A stretch of DNA of 16,586 nucleotides. It comes from an uncultured Collinsella sp. GTDB lineage: Bacteria; Actinomycetota; Coriobacteriia; Coriobacteriales; Coriobacteriaceae. A program made the position numbers and the translations under genes. The DNA is taken from positions 1-16,586 of the forward strand of contig CABRZN010000031.1 in the NCBI GenBank assembly GCA_902475445.1. Reading direction: 5' to 3'. Below are positions 7,388 to 15,732 of this stretch, piece by piece (the first letter of the stretch is position 1; every line of letters starts with the position of its first letter). The notes under the pieces are model-generated. The model made no database searches, was not told where the DNA came from, and saw nothing but the letters and a program-made list of their open reading frames with translations.

Positions 7388-8407
7388 ATGAGTGAATCGA
7401 CTGCGGTGGAGGCGCCGGCGGCAAAGGAGCCGTTCTTTAAGATGTCCTCCATCCCGGGCGCCAATATCTTGGTGCCGCTTCTGTTGGGCTGTCTGCTCAA
7501 CACGCTATTCCCCGACCTGTTCAAAACGCTCGGCAGCTTTACGCTTGGCATGACCCAGCAGGGCGCTGGCCCGCTCGTGGGCGCTTTTTTGCTCATCGTC
7601 GGTACGACGATTTCGTTTAAGAGCGCTCCTGCCGCCGCTGCCCGCGGCGCCATCATCATCGCCGTCAAGCAGATCGTGGTCGTTGCCATGTCGCTGCTCA
7701 TCCTTTATGTGTTCAACGACAACTTGTTTGGCATCTCTGCCATGGTGATGCTGGCGGCTTGCACCGGCGCCAACAACGCTATGTACGCTGGGCTGATGGG
7801 TACCATGGGCAACGAGGCTGAGCGTGGCGCTGTCGCCATCACCACGCTGGTTGTCGGCCCTCCGGTCACGATGATCGTGCTCGGCGCTGCCGGCCAGGCC
7901 CCGATCGGCTGGTCGCTCGTGGGCGCCATTCTGCCGATCGTCGTCGGCATTATTCTGGGTAACCTGTTCCCCAGCTTTAAGAAGATGATGGCACCGGCAC
8001 TTTCCGCCATCATCGTGCTCGTCTTCTTTGCCATGGGCTCGACCATGACTTTTGGCCAGCTTATCAACGGCGGTCTTCCCGGCATCCTGCTCGGCGTGAT
8101 CTGCTCGGTGATCTTTGCAATTCCCGTCATCGCGGTCGATAAGCTCACGGGTGGTACGGGTGTCGCAGGTGCGGCCATTTCGAGCTGCGCCGGAGCCAAT
8201 GTGGCCACGCCTGCTGCCATGGCAAGCGTCAACGGGGCCATGTACGGCGGTGCGGTGCTCGCGACGGCTACGGCACAGGTTGCTGCCTGCGCAATCGTTA
8301 CGGCTATTTTGACCCCGCTGGTCACCAGCTGGTGCTACAAGCATTTTGAGGGCCAGGGCAACGGCGATAGCAAGGCAACGACCGACAAGGCCGCCGCAGC
8401 CGCCTAA
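7388..8407 (+). CDS. 2-keto-3-deoxygluconate permease (KdgT family)
   Basis: This 339-residue integral membrane transporter has about ten hydrophobic segments from residue 20 to 320. The KdgT family carries 2-keto-3-deoxygluconate, a breakdown product of pectin and uronic acids, with protons. The family signatures seen are the Gly/Asn motif CTGANNAMYAG (125-135) and the stretch GGTGVAGAAIS followed by CAGANVATPAA (255-277). The C-terminal tail is short, polar and Ala/Lys-rich. The ATG at 7388 has AAAGGAG at an ideal distance; an in-frame ATG at 7367 lies within the preceding hairpin and was not chosen. No KDG kinase or aldolase gene is nearby, so the true substrate is not proven by context. 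Confidence 0.88.
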   Translation: MSESTAVEAPAAKEPFFKMSSIPGANILVPLLLGCLLNTLFPDLFKTLGSFTLGMTQQGAGPLVGAFLLIVGTTISFKSAPAAAARGAIIIAVKQIVVVAMSLLILYVFNDNLFGISAMVMLAACTGANNAMYAGLMGTMGNEAERGAVAITTLVVGPPVTMIVLGAAGQAPIGWSLVGAILPIVVGIILGNLFPSFKKMMAPALSAIIVLVFFAMGSTMTFGQLINGGLPGILLGVICSVIFAIPVIAVDKLTGGTGVAGAAISSCAGANVATPAAMASVNGAMYGGAVLATATAQVAACAIVTAILTPLVTSWCYKHFEGQGNGDSKATTDKAAAAA

Positions 8408-8445
8408 TGCCAAGCGGTAATCAAAGCTAAAAACTAGCTACACCA

Positions 8446-8479
8446 CAGGGCGGCCACGGGGGATCCCGTGGCCGCCCTG
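8446..8479 (+). terminator. Strong hairpin terminator after the permease gene
   Basis: A perfect 15-bp GC-rich stem (8446-8460 with 8465-8479) with a GGAT loop stands 39 nt past the stop, followed by a weak tail CAGTTTCTG. Confidence 0.75.
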
Positions 8480-8873
8480 CAGTTTCTGTAGGGTCTCTGG
8501 GACACTTTACCCTGCTAAAGCTGGCATAACAGCTAGAGCGAAGGTCGTACAAAGGCAAGGAAAAATAACATACAAATCGGTGAACGGTAGTTGTTCGCGC
8601 TCGCATTTCCTGCGGGTTTGTAAAAAACGCCCTTATGATATAAAAAAAGAAACATATAACAGCCCAGATGGAGAGGGTCGCTATGTTATCCTTTTCAAAC
8701 GGGTGAAATCTTGGGTTTTGGGTTGTAGTTCCAAGGTGGATAAACGTTTTCCCTACACCAACGTGTGGTGAAGAACGGAAGAAGCCGGTAGTGCAAGCCG
8801 AACATTCAAGAATTCAATAAGCAGCGGTGTGAGAGAGCGCCGCATTACACGTAACTAGGAGCGTGGTTACACA
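8480..8873 (+). promoter_or_regulatory. Long upstream region and leader of the pyruvate formate-lyase gene
   Basis: About 390 bases without a convincing gene precede the PFL start. A plausible but imperfect promoter is TTGTAA (8618-8623) with TATAAA (8639-8644), 15 bp apart; next to it TATGAT lies at 8634-8639. This would give a leader of about 220 nt. Small hairpins follow: 8710-8735 (CTTGG/CCAAG), 8756-8770 (CACCA/TGGTG), 8824-8843 (GCGGTG/CGCCGC) and 8851-8870 (GTAAC/GTTAC), the last with the ribosome binding site AGGAG in its loop. GGATAAACGTTTTCCC (8738-8753) resembles a LacI/CcpA-type operator. The consensus of the ZTP ('pfl') riboswitch was not found. Confidence 0.4.
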
Positions 8874-10919
<2,046 letters not shown>

Positions 10920-10920
10920 C

Positions 10921-10945
10921 TATTGTTAGTGCTATACTAACAATA
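10921..10945 (+). promoter_or_regulatory. AT-rich perfect hairpin just after the PFL stop codon
   Basis: TATTGTTAGT (10921-10930) and ACTAACAATA (10936-10945) form a perfect 10-bp stem with loop GCTAT, starting 2 nt past the TAA. There is no U-tract. TATACT (10933-10938) inside it resembles a -10 box but has no -35 at the right distance. It may be a protein-binding palindrome or an RNA processing or stability element. Confidence 0.5.
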
Positions 10946-10961
10946 ACGATTACTGATTAGT

Positions 10962-10981
10962 GCGCCGGTTTCGGCCGGCGC
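10962..10981 (+). promoter_or_regulatory. GC-rich hairpin upstream of the glycyl-radical subunit gene
   Basis: GCGCCGG (10962-10968) and CCGGCGC (10975-10981) form a 7-bp stem with loop TTTCGG, followed by CTATCGATCG and then the ribosome binding site. Without a U-tract it is unlikely to terminate. It would make a stable 5' end for a processed transcript of the small gene. Confidence 0.45.
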
Positions 10982-11004
10982 CTATCGATCGAAGGAGACA
11001 CATT

Positions 11005-11256
11005 ATGAAGGTTTCTGAAGTTTCCGAGACTCAGGCCGATAACCTGGTCCACATGCTCGACGCTTACGCCGAGAAGGGTGGCCACCACCTGAACATCAAC
11101 GTCTTCAACCGTGAGACGCTGCTCGACGCTCAGGCTCACCCCGAGAAGTATCCGCAGCTGACCATCCGCGTTTCCGGCTATGCCGTGAACTTCCACACGC
11201 TCACCAAGGAGCAGCAGGACGAGGTCATTGCGCGTACCTTCCACAACAAGTTCTAA
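11005..11256 (+). CDS. Stand-alone glycyl-radical domain, second part of a split pyruvate formate-lyase (GrcA/YfiD-like)
   Basis: This 83-residue protein matches the last part of PFL: NLVHMLDAYAEKGGHHLNIN, then VFNRETLLDA, HPEKYPQLTIRVSGYAVNF and the ending LTKEQQDEVIARTFHNKF. Gly58 in RVSGYAVNF is the residue that carries the radical after activation by a radical-SAM activase. The order, AAGGAG site (10992-10997) and ATG (11005) show an independent gene rather than a frameshifted tail. A GTG at 10960 in the same frame lies in the upstream hairpin and was rejected as start. E. coli GrcA (YfiD, 127 residues) is a spare domain that rescues oxygen-cleaved PFL. Here the large subunit has no such domain of its own, so this protein should be an obligatory subunit. 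It is likely co-transcribed with the large subunit. Confidence 0.94.
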   Translation: MKVSEVSETQADNLVHMLDAYAEKGGHHLNINVFNRETLLDAQAHPEKYPQLTIRVSGYAVNFHTLTKEQQDEVIARTFHNKF

Positions 11257-11289
11257 AGGGGTTTAACTCCCGCAGGATCGCCGGGCCGT

Positions 11290-11396
11290 CTTGGGTTACT
11301 TTCCAAAACGTCCTCGGACATGCAAAGGGCTCCGCTGCGCGCTTCGCGCGGCGGAGCCCTTTGCGTCCTGCGGGATGTTTTGGAAAATAACCCAAA
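11290..11396. repeat. 107-nt palindrome downstream of the PFL genes
   Basis: The sequence is symmetric about position 11343. An inner stem from 11322 to 11364 pairs almost perfectly for about 20 bp (GCAAAGGGCTCCGC with its complement, loop near CTT). Outer arms starting TTGGGTTACTTTCCAAAAC (11291-11309) pair with 11377-11395 with few mismatches. A long cruciform or RNA hairpin results. The inner stem may stop transcription after the PFL genes, but no U-tract follows. It looks like a dispersed extragenic palindrome. It occupies much of the roughly 300-base gap between the glycyl-radical gene and the LacI gene. Confidence 0.7.
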
Positions 11397-11521
11397 ACCG
11401 GCCATGTGGGGTCCTTTGGAGTCACCCTTTAGGCGGAACTCTCCTAATTATTTGGATGAGTCGTTTACTTACTTGTACTGTTACCGTCTTCCCGCTCTTG
11501 TTGGGGTATGCTTTGTTCGTA

Positions 11522-11536
11522 TGTAAACGTATGACA
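11522..11536 (+). promoter_or_regulatory. Operator-like site before the LacI-family gene
   Basis: TGTAAACGTATGACA shares 13 of 15 bases with TGAAAACGTTTGACA found twice before the GH32-PTS genes. It lies 20 nt upstream of the regulator's start codon, suggesting the regulator controls itself. No strong promoter was found; TTGTTG at 11498-11503 is a weak -35 candidate. Confidence 0.55.
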
Positions 11537-11556
11537 TGTTGATGGGGGAGGGTGCT

Positions 11557-12567
11557 ATGGCTCGCGAGAGTGCTCGTTCTAAGGATACGGCTAAGCCTGG
11601 CATCAAGGAAGTTGCGGCGGTGGCGGGGGTTTCGCCTACTACGGTATCTCGCGTGCTTAATAATCGCGGCTATATTAGCCAAGAGACCCGCGATAAGGTC
11701 CATGCCGCGATGAAGCGCATCAACTATACGCCCAACGATATCGCCCGTGCCATGCTCAACGGTCGCCTGAATCTTATCGGTATGATCGTCCCCTATGTCA
11801 GCAGTCCGTTTCATGCCCAAGTGGTTCAAGTCATTGAGCATACCCTGGCCGAAAACGGTTTTAAGATGCTGCTGTGCAATAGCGCCAATCGACCCGAGCT
11901 TGAGCGCTCTTATATCGACATGCTTCGACGCAATATGGTTGATGGCGTCATCGTCAACTCGCTTAATATCGGTGCCGAGGCGTATGCCGAGATGGGCTTG
12001 AGTCTGGTTGGTATCGACTGCGACCTTGGCGAAGCCTCTGTTCAGATTGCGAGCGACAGCTATAGCATCGGCGAACTTGCCACGCGTCGCCTGATCGATG
12101 ACGGATGTTCACGCATCCTGTGCCTGCGCAGCAATAGCCGCATGCGCATGCCTGCCAATAAGCGTACCGATGCCTACCTCGATGTTGTTGAGCAGGCCGG
12201 TTTGCCCGCGCTTGTCCGTGAGGTTGAGTTCGTTAAGCCCGACGACGAAAAGAGCGCGGTCGTTGCGAAGATCCTCGATGAGAACCCCGATATTGACGGC
12301 ATCTTTGCGGGAGACGACACGATGGCGGCTATCTGTCTTAACGTGATGAAGCAGCGCGGCTTGAGCGCTCCGGGCGATATTAAGGTCGTGGGCGCGGATG
12401 GTGCCCGCCGCACTATGACGTTTATGCCTGACTTAACAACCGTACGCCAAGATATCGATCGCATCGGAGAGCTCGCGGCGCAATCCATCATTGCTCTTAT
12501 TAACGGCGAAAAGCCCGAATCGAATATCAAGCTCCCCGTTGAACTCATTGAGGGTAAAACCGCGTAG
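11557..12567 (+). CDS. LacI-family transcriptional regulator of the fructoside locus
   Basis: This 336-residue protein has the LacI N-terminal helix-turn-helix (IKEVAAVAGVSPTTVSRVLN, 16-35, then YISQETRDKV), the hinge region INYTPNDIARAML, and a periplasmic-binding-protein-like sugar domain (72 to the end, with LIGMIVPYVSSPFHAQVVQV near its start). It should bind DNA as a dimer and respond to a sugar or sugar phosphate. The ATG at 11557 is preferred over the in-frame ATG at 11536 because GGGAGG lies at a proper distance before it and the upstream ATG lies at the edge of the operator. It is transcribed in the same direction as the GH32-PTS-GH32 genes that follow. Shared operator motifs make it their probable repressor; ScrR/FruR-like function is inferred from this. 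Confidence 0.93.
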   Translation: MARESARSKDTAKPGIKEVAAVAGVSPTTVSRVLNNRGYISQETRDKVHAAMKRINYTPNDIARAMLNGRLNLIGMIVPYVSSPFHAQVVQVIEHTLAENGFKMLLCNSANRPELERSYIDMLRRNMVDGVIVNSLNIGAEAYAEMGLSLVGIDCDLGEASVQIASDSYSIGELATRRLIDDGCSRILCLRSNSRMRMPANKRTDAYLDVVEQAGLPALVREVEFVKPDDEKSAVVAKILDENPDIDGIFAGDDTMAAICLNVMKQRGLSAPGDIKVVGADGARRTMTFMPDLTTVRQDIDRIGELAAQSIIALINGEKPESNIKLPVELIEGKTA

Positions 12568-12623
12568 TTCATCCCGTGCCAAAAGAATTCCTCAAACACC
12601 TCTGATGACCGTTCGCCGGCATA

Positions 12624-12638
12624 TGTCAACCGTTTGCC
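12624..12638 (-). promoter_or_regulatory. Distal operator-like site of the fructoside locus
   Basis: Read on the minus strand this is GGCAAACGGTTGACA, matching 12 of 15 bases of the operator motif at 12671-12685. It lies upstream of the promoter. Its spacing of about 47 bp (centre to centre) from the first proximal site could allow cooperative binding, but the match is the weakest of the four. Confidence 0.35.
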
Positions 12639-12670
12639 GACGACTGGAACTGCGAAAAGACGTATTGGTG

Positions 12671-12708
12671 TGAAAACGTTTGACATATGAAAACGATTGA
12701 CATATCTT
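12671..12708 (+). promoter_or_regulatory. Promoter with two embedded LacI-type operators before the GH32-PTS genes
   Basis: TGAAAACGTTTGACA (12671-12685) and TGAAAACGATTGACA (12688-12702) are tandem copies with a 17-bp period. The TTGACA of the first (12680-12685) is a perfect -35 box, and TATCTT (12703-12708) stands 17 bp later as -10. One repressor site therefore covers the -35 and the other fills the spacer, a clear design for repression by the upstream LacI-family protein. Confidence 0.75.
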
Positions 12709-12751
12709 GCAGTTGTACCGAGTTAGTATCTCGTGAGAAAGGAAGTCTCGG

Positions 12752-14134
12752 ATGCACAAGGTGTATTACCAGCCTGAGGGAATTTGGGTAGGCGACATCA
12801 TGCCGTACGGCGAGGACGGCACGTTCTATCTCTATCATCAGCGTGACACGCGTAACCCCGAACCTTTCGGAGAGCCGTTTGGCTGGGCACTCGCTACGAC
12901 CAAGGATTTCGTCAACTACAAGGACTTTGGCGAGAGTCTTGAGCGCGGCGGCGACGAGGAAGTCGACCAGTACATTTATGCCGGCACGGTGTTTAAGGTG
13001 GGCGACAAGTACCATGCGCTCTACACTGGTTGCAATCGCGATAAGGTCCGCACACGTTTGATGAAGCAGGTTCTTCTTCACGCAACGAGCGACGACGCCG
13101 TCAAGTGGGAGAAGAACATCGCCGAGACGCTGCTTCCGCCCCAGGAGGGTTACGATGACCGCAACTGGCGCGATCCCTTTGTGCTTTGGGATGAGGAGAA
13201 CGAGGAGTACATGCTCATCCTCGGCACGCGTGTGGGCGAGGACAAGCGTCTGATGACCGGCCGCCTGGTCAAGTTCACCTCCAAGGATCTGACCAACTGG
13301 GAGTTCCAGGGCGACTGGTGGAACCCGGGCCTGTACACCATGTTTGAGATGCCTGATCTCTTTAAGATGGGCGACTGGTGGTACCTCGTCTTTTCCGAGT
13401 ACAGCGACGGCAACAAGACCCGTTACCGCATGTCCAAGTCCATCAACGGTCCTTGGATTACCCCCGCTGACGACTCCTTCGACGGCCGCGCGTACTACGC
13501 CGCTCGCACCGCATTCGATGGCGAGCGTCGCGTTCTCTTTGGTTGGGTTCCTACGCGTGACGAGGGCGGCGACCCCAGCTCTTACCTATGGGGTGGCACC
13601 TTTATGCCCCTCGAGATCGTTCAGCGTGCCGACGGAACGCTCGGCACCAAGCTCCCCGACAGCATGCTTGGCGCCTTTGGCGAGGCTAAGGCAGTCGAGA
13701 CCTTTGAGCTTTCCTGCGAGTCGGGCAAGGTCGAGCAGGTGCTCGCCGCGGATGCCGGCTCCACCTACTTGCTCGATACCGACATTGAGCTCGGCGGTAA
13801 CGCTGCCGGCTTCTCGGTCAAGTTCGCCGAGGACGCCGAGACCGGTCTTGCCTATGAGTTCCGCGCCAACCTGCGCGAGGGCAAGCTCGAGTTCACGCCG
13901 GCTCCCCAGTACCCGTGGTTCCAGGTCAACAACATGGGCCTCGAGCGTCCGTTGTTCTTTAAGGGCGAGGGCACTCATCATGTGCGCCTGGTCGTTGACG
14001 ACGATATCGCGACCATCTTTGTCGATGATGTTGCGCTTAACGCTCGCTTCTGCAATAAGCAGGGCCAGGGTGTGGCGCTGACGGTCACCGACGGTACGCT
14101 CAAGTGCGCAAACGCAACGATCGCGTCTCTGTAG
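12752..14134 (+). CDS. Atypical GH32-like glycoside hydrolase (beta-fructosidase superfamily)
   Basis: This 460-residue enzyme has a five-bladed propeller (about 1-290) followed by a beta-sandwich (about 320-460), as in GH32. The three acidic positions can be placed: Asp15 in WVGDIMPYG where ordinary members have W-x-NDPNG, Asp141 in NWRDPF, and Glu199 in FEMPDLF where WECPDLF is usual. So the catalytic triad is kept, but the first and third motifs are altered. There is no signal peptide, fitting an intracellular enzyme that acts on a substrate brought in by the PTS. AAAGGA precedes the ATG at 12752 at a normal distance. It is the first gene after the operator-controlled promoter and 45 nt ahead of the PTS gene. 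The substrate is probably a fructose-containing sugar or its phosphate, but cannot be named. Confidence 0.85.
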   Translation: MHKVYYQPEGIWVGDIMPYGEDGTFYLYHQRDTRNPEPFGEPFGWALATTKDFVNYKDFGESLERGGDEEVDQYIYAGTVFKVGDKYHALYTGCNRDKVRTRLMKQVLLHATSDDAVKWEKNIAETLLPPQEGYDDRNWRDPFVLWDEENEEYMLILGTRVGEDKRLMTGRLVKFTSKDLTNWEFQGDWWNPGLYTMFEMPDLFKMGDWWYLVFSEYSDGNKTRYRMSKSINGPWITPADDSFDGRAYYAARTAFDGERRVLFGWVPTRDEGGDPSSYLWGGTFMPLEIVQRADGTLGTKLPDSMLGAFGEAKAVETFELSCESGKVEQVLAADAGSTYLLDTDIELGGNAAGFSVKFAEDAETGLAYEFRANLREGKLEFTPAPQYPWFQVNNMGLERPLFFKGEGTHHVRLVVDDDIATIFVDDVALNARFCNKQGQGVALTVTDGTLKCANATIASL

Positions 14135-14179
14135 CGGCAACGAACCGTTTTATGATTTAGAAAAGGAATGGAGAGGAAC

Positions 14180-15631
14180 ATGGACTACAAGGCAGTGTCC
14201 CAGCAAGTCGTCGACAACGTCGGCGGACTGGAGAACATCGAGGGCGCCACGCATTGCGTGACTCGTCTGCGTCTAGTGCTCAAGGATACGAGCAAGTACA
14301 ACAAGGCCGAGCTCGAGAACATCGATGGCGTCAAGGGCGTGCTGTACAACAGCGGCCAGCTCATGATCATCTTCGGTACCGGTACCGTCAACAAGGTCTA
14401 CGATGAGTTTATGGCTCTGACGGGCGTTAAGGAGATCAGCGCTTCCGAGGTCAAGGGCGCCGAGGCGGACAAGAAGGGCAAGTTCTTCTCGGTCCTCAAG
14501 GTATTCTCGGACATCTTTATCCCCATCATTCCCGCTTTCGTCGGCGCTGCTATCATCATCGGCCTTAAGTCGCTGATCGTTGCCAACGGCCTCTTTGGCA
14601 TGGAGGGCAGCCTTGCCGACCACAGCGAGTTCCTCAAGAACCTCGCAAGCTTCTTTGCCATTATCGCCACCACGTTTGACTACCTGCCTGTCCTGGTTAT
14701 GTACAGCGCGGTCAAGCGTTTTGGCGGTAACCCGATCCTGGGCATCCTCGTCGGTATCGTCATGGTTCACCCGAGCCTTATGAACCGTAACACGTTCGTT
14801 ATGGACCCGACGGGTGCTGAGTACTGGAACTTTGGTCCGCTCTCCATTCCCATGGTTGCTTTCCAGGGCGGCGTGTTCCCTGCAATCCTGACTGCCTGGT
14901 TTATGGCCAAGGTCGAGAAGATTGCCCAGAAGTACATCCCCGAGGTCGTCTCGTTCGTCTTTGTCCCGACCGTTACCCTGATTCTTGCTAACGTCGCCCT
15001 GTTCACCGTGTTCGGCCCGCTCGGCAACCTGATCGGCGACGTCCTCGCCGGCGTAATCGATATCCTGTACAACAGGATGGGCGTCTTTGGTGCCTTTGTC
15101 TTCGCCGCGTTCCTGCAGCCGCTTGTCGTTACCGGTACGCATCAGTTCATCCAGGGTATCGAGGCAAACCTCGTTGCCACGACTGGCTTCAACTACATCC
15201 AGGCCATCTGGTCGGTTTCCATCATCGCCCAGGGTGGCGGCGCCATCGGCATGTACCTCATTCACAAGAAGCATTCCAAAGAGCGCAACATCTGCATGTC
15301 GTCCTTTATCCCGACGCTGGTCGGAATCTCCGAGCCCGCTATCTTCGCTGCAAACATGCGCTACTCGATCATCCCGTTCATCTGCGCATGCATCGGTGCA
15401 GGCTGCGGCGGTGCCTTCGTGAAGCTCTTTGAGGTGCGCGCCATCGGTCAGCGTCTGACCGGTGTGCTTGGCCTGCTCATCGTCACACCCGAGACTCTCG
15501 TGTGGTATGTGGCTGGCAATCTCATCGCCTTCATCGTGCCGATCGTCTTGATCTTTGCCTACAACAAGGCAAAGGGCGTGCCGACCACCGATGAAGAGGG
15601 CGCTGGCGCTGGCTTCGACGTTAGCTTCTAG
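14180..15631 (+). CDS. PTS transporter subunit EIIBC, sucrose/beta-glucoside family
   Basis: This 483-residue permease takes up a sugar and phosphorylates it. The N-terminal EIIB domain (1-85) holds the phosphorylated cysteine in GATHCVTRLRLVL (Cys26). The EIIC membrane domain (about 100-470) has around ten hydrophobic segments and the family motif GISEPAIF (Glu385 near the sugar site). No EIIA domain is fused and none is encoded in the window, so EIIA must come from elsewhere, as with many sucrose and trehalose transporters. ATG at 14180 is preferred over ATG at 14168 because GGAG lies 6 nt before it, while the ribosome binding site would touch the earlier ATG. It sits between two GH32 genes, so the imported sugar phosphate is probably a beta-fructoside; scrA-like function is an inference. 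Confidence 0.92.
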   Translation: MDYKAVSQQVVDNVGGLENIEGATHCVTRLRLVLKDTSKYNKAELENIDGVKGVLYNSGQLMIIFGTGTVNKVYDEFMALTGVKEISASEVKGAEADKKGKFFSVLKVFSDIFIPIIPAFVGAAIIIGLKSLIVANGLFGMEGSLADHSEFLKNLASFFAIIATTFDYLPVLVMYSAVKRFGGNPILGILVGIVMVHPSLMNRNTFVMDPTGAEYWNFGPLSIPMVAFQGGVFPAILTAWFMAKVEKIAQKYIPEVVSFVFVPTVTLILANVALFTVFGPLGNLIGDVLAGVIDILYNRMGVFGAFVFAAFLQPLVVTGTHQFIQGIEANLVATTGFNYIQAIWSVSIIAQGGGAIGMYLIHKKHSKERNICMSSFIPTLVGISEPAIFAANMRYSIIPFICACIGAGCGGAFVKLFEVRAIGQRLTGVLGLLIVTPETLVWYVAGNLIAFIVPIVLIFAYNKAKGVPTTDEEGAGAGFDVSF

Positions 15632-15668
15632 TTGAGCCGTTCAGCGTAATCTGAGGATAAGTCCATTT

Positions 15669-15710
15669 GGGGAAGGGCGTTCGACTCGTGTGAGTCGAGC
15701 GTCCTTTCCC
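15669..15710 (+). promoter_or_regulatory. Long intergenic hairpin between the PTS and second GH32 genes
   Basis: A 19-bp stem (15669-15687 with 15692-15710), including three G-U pairs, closes a GTGT loop. No U-tract follows, so it is probably not a full terminator. It may set relative expression of the last gene or stabilise the upstream transcript. Confidence 0.6.
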
Positions 15711-15732
15711 ATAGACGAGAAAGTCAACGGCG

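Noticed and set aside
8580..8771. 63-codon open frame in the PFL leader
   Set aside because: It has no ribosome binding site, overlaps the probable promoter and its composition is not protein-like.
8480..8873. ZTP ('pfl') riboswitch before the PFL gene
   Set aside because: The conserved sequence blocks of that riboswitch could not be found; only small generic hairpins are present.
11225..11542. Two short open frames on opposite strands with similar peptides (around GYFPK...KGLR...AAEPFA)
   Set aside because: The similarity is produced by the 107-nt palindrome, not by two genes.
14273..15274. 333-codon minus-strand open frame opposite the PTS gene
   Set aside because: Antisense shadow; rich in Asp, Gly and Val with no membrane segments or motifs, while the plus strand is a clear EIIBC.
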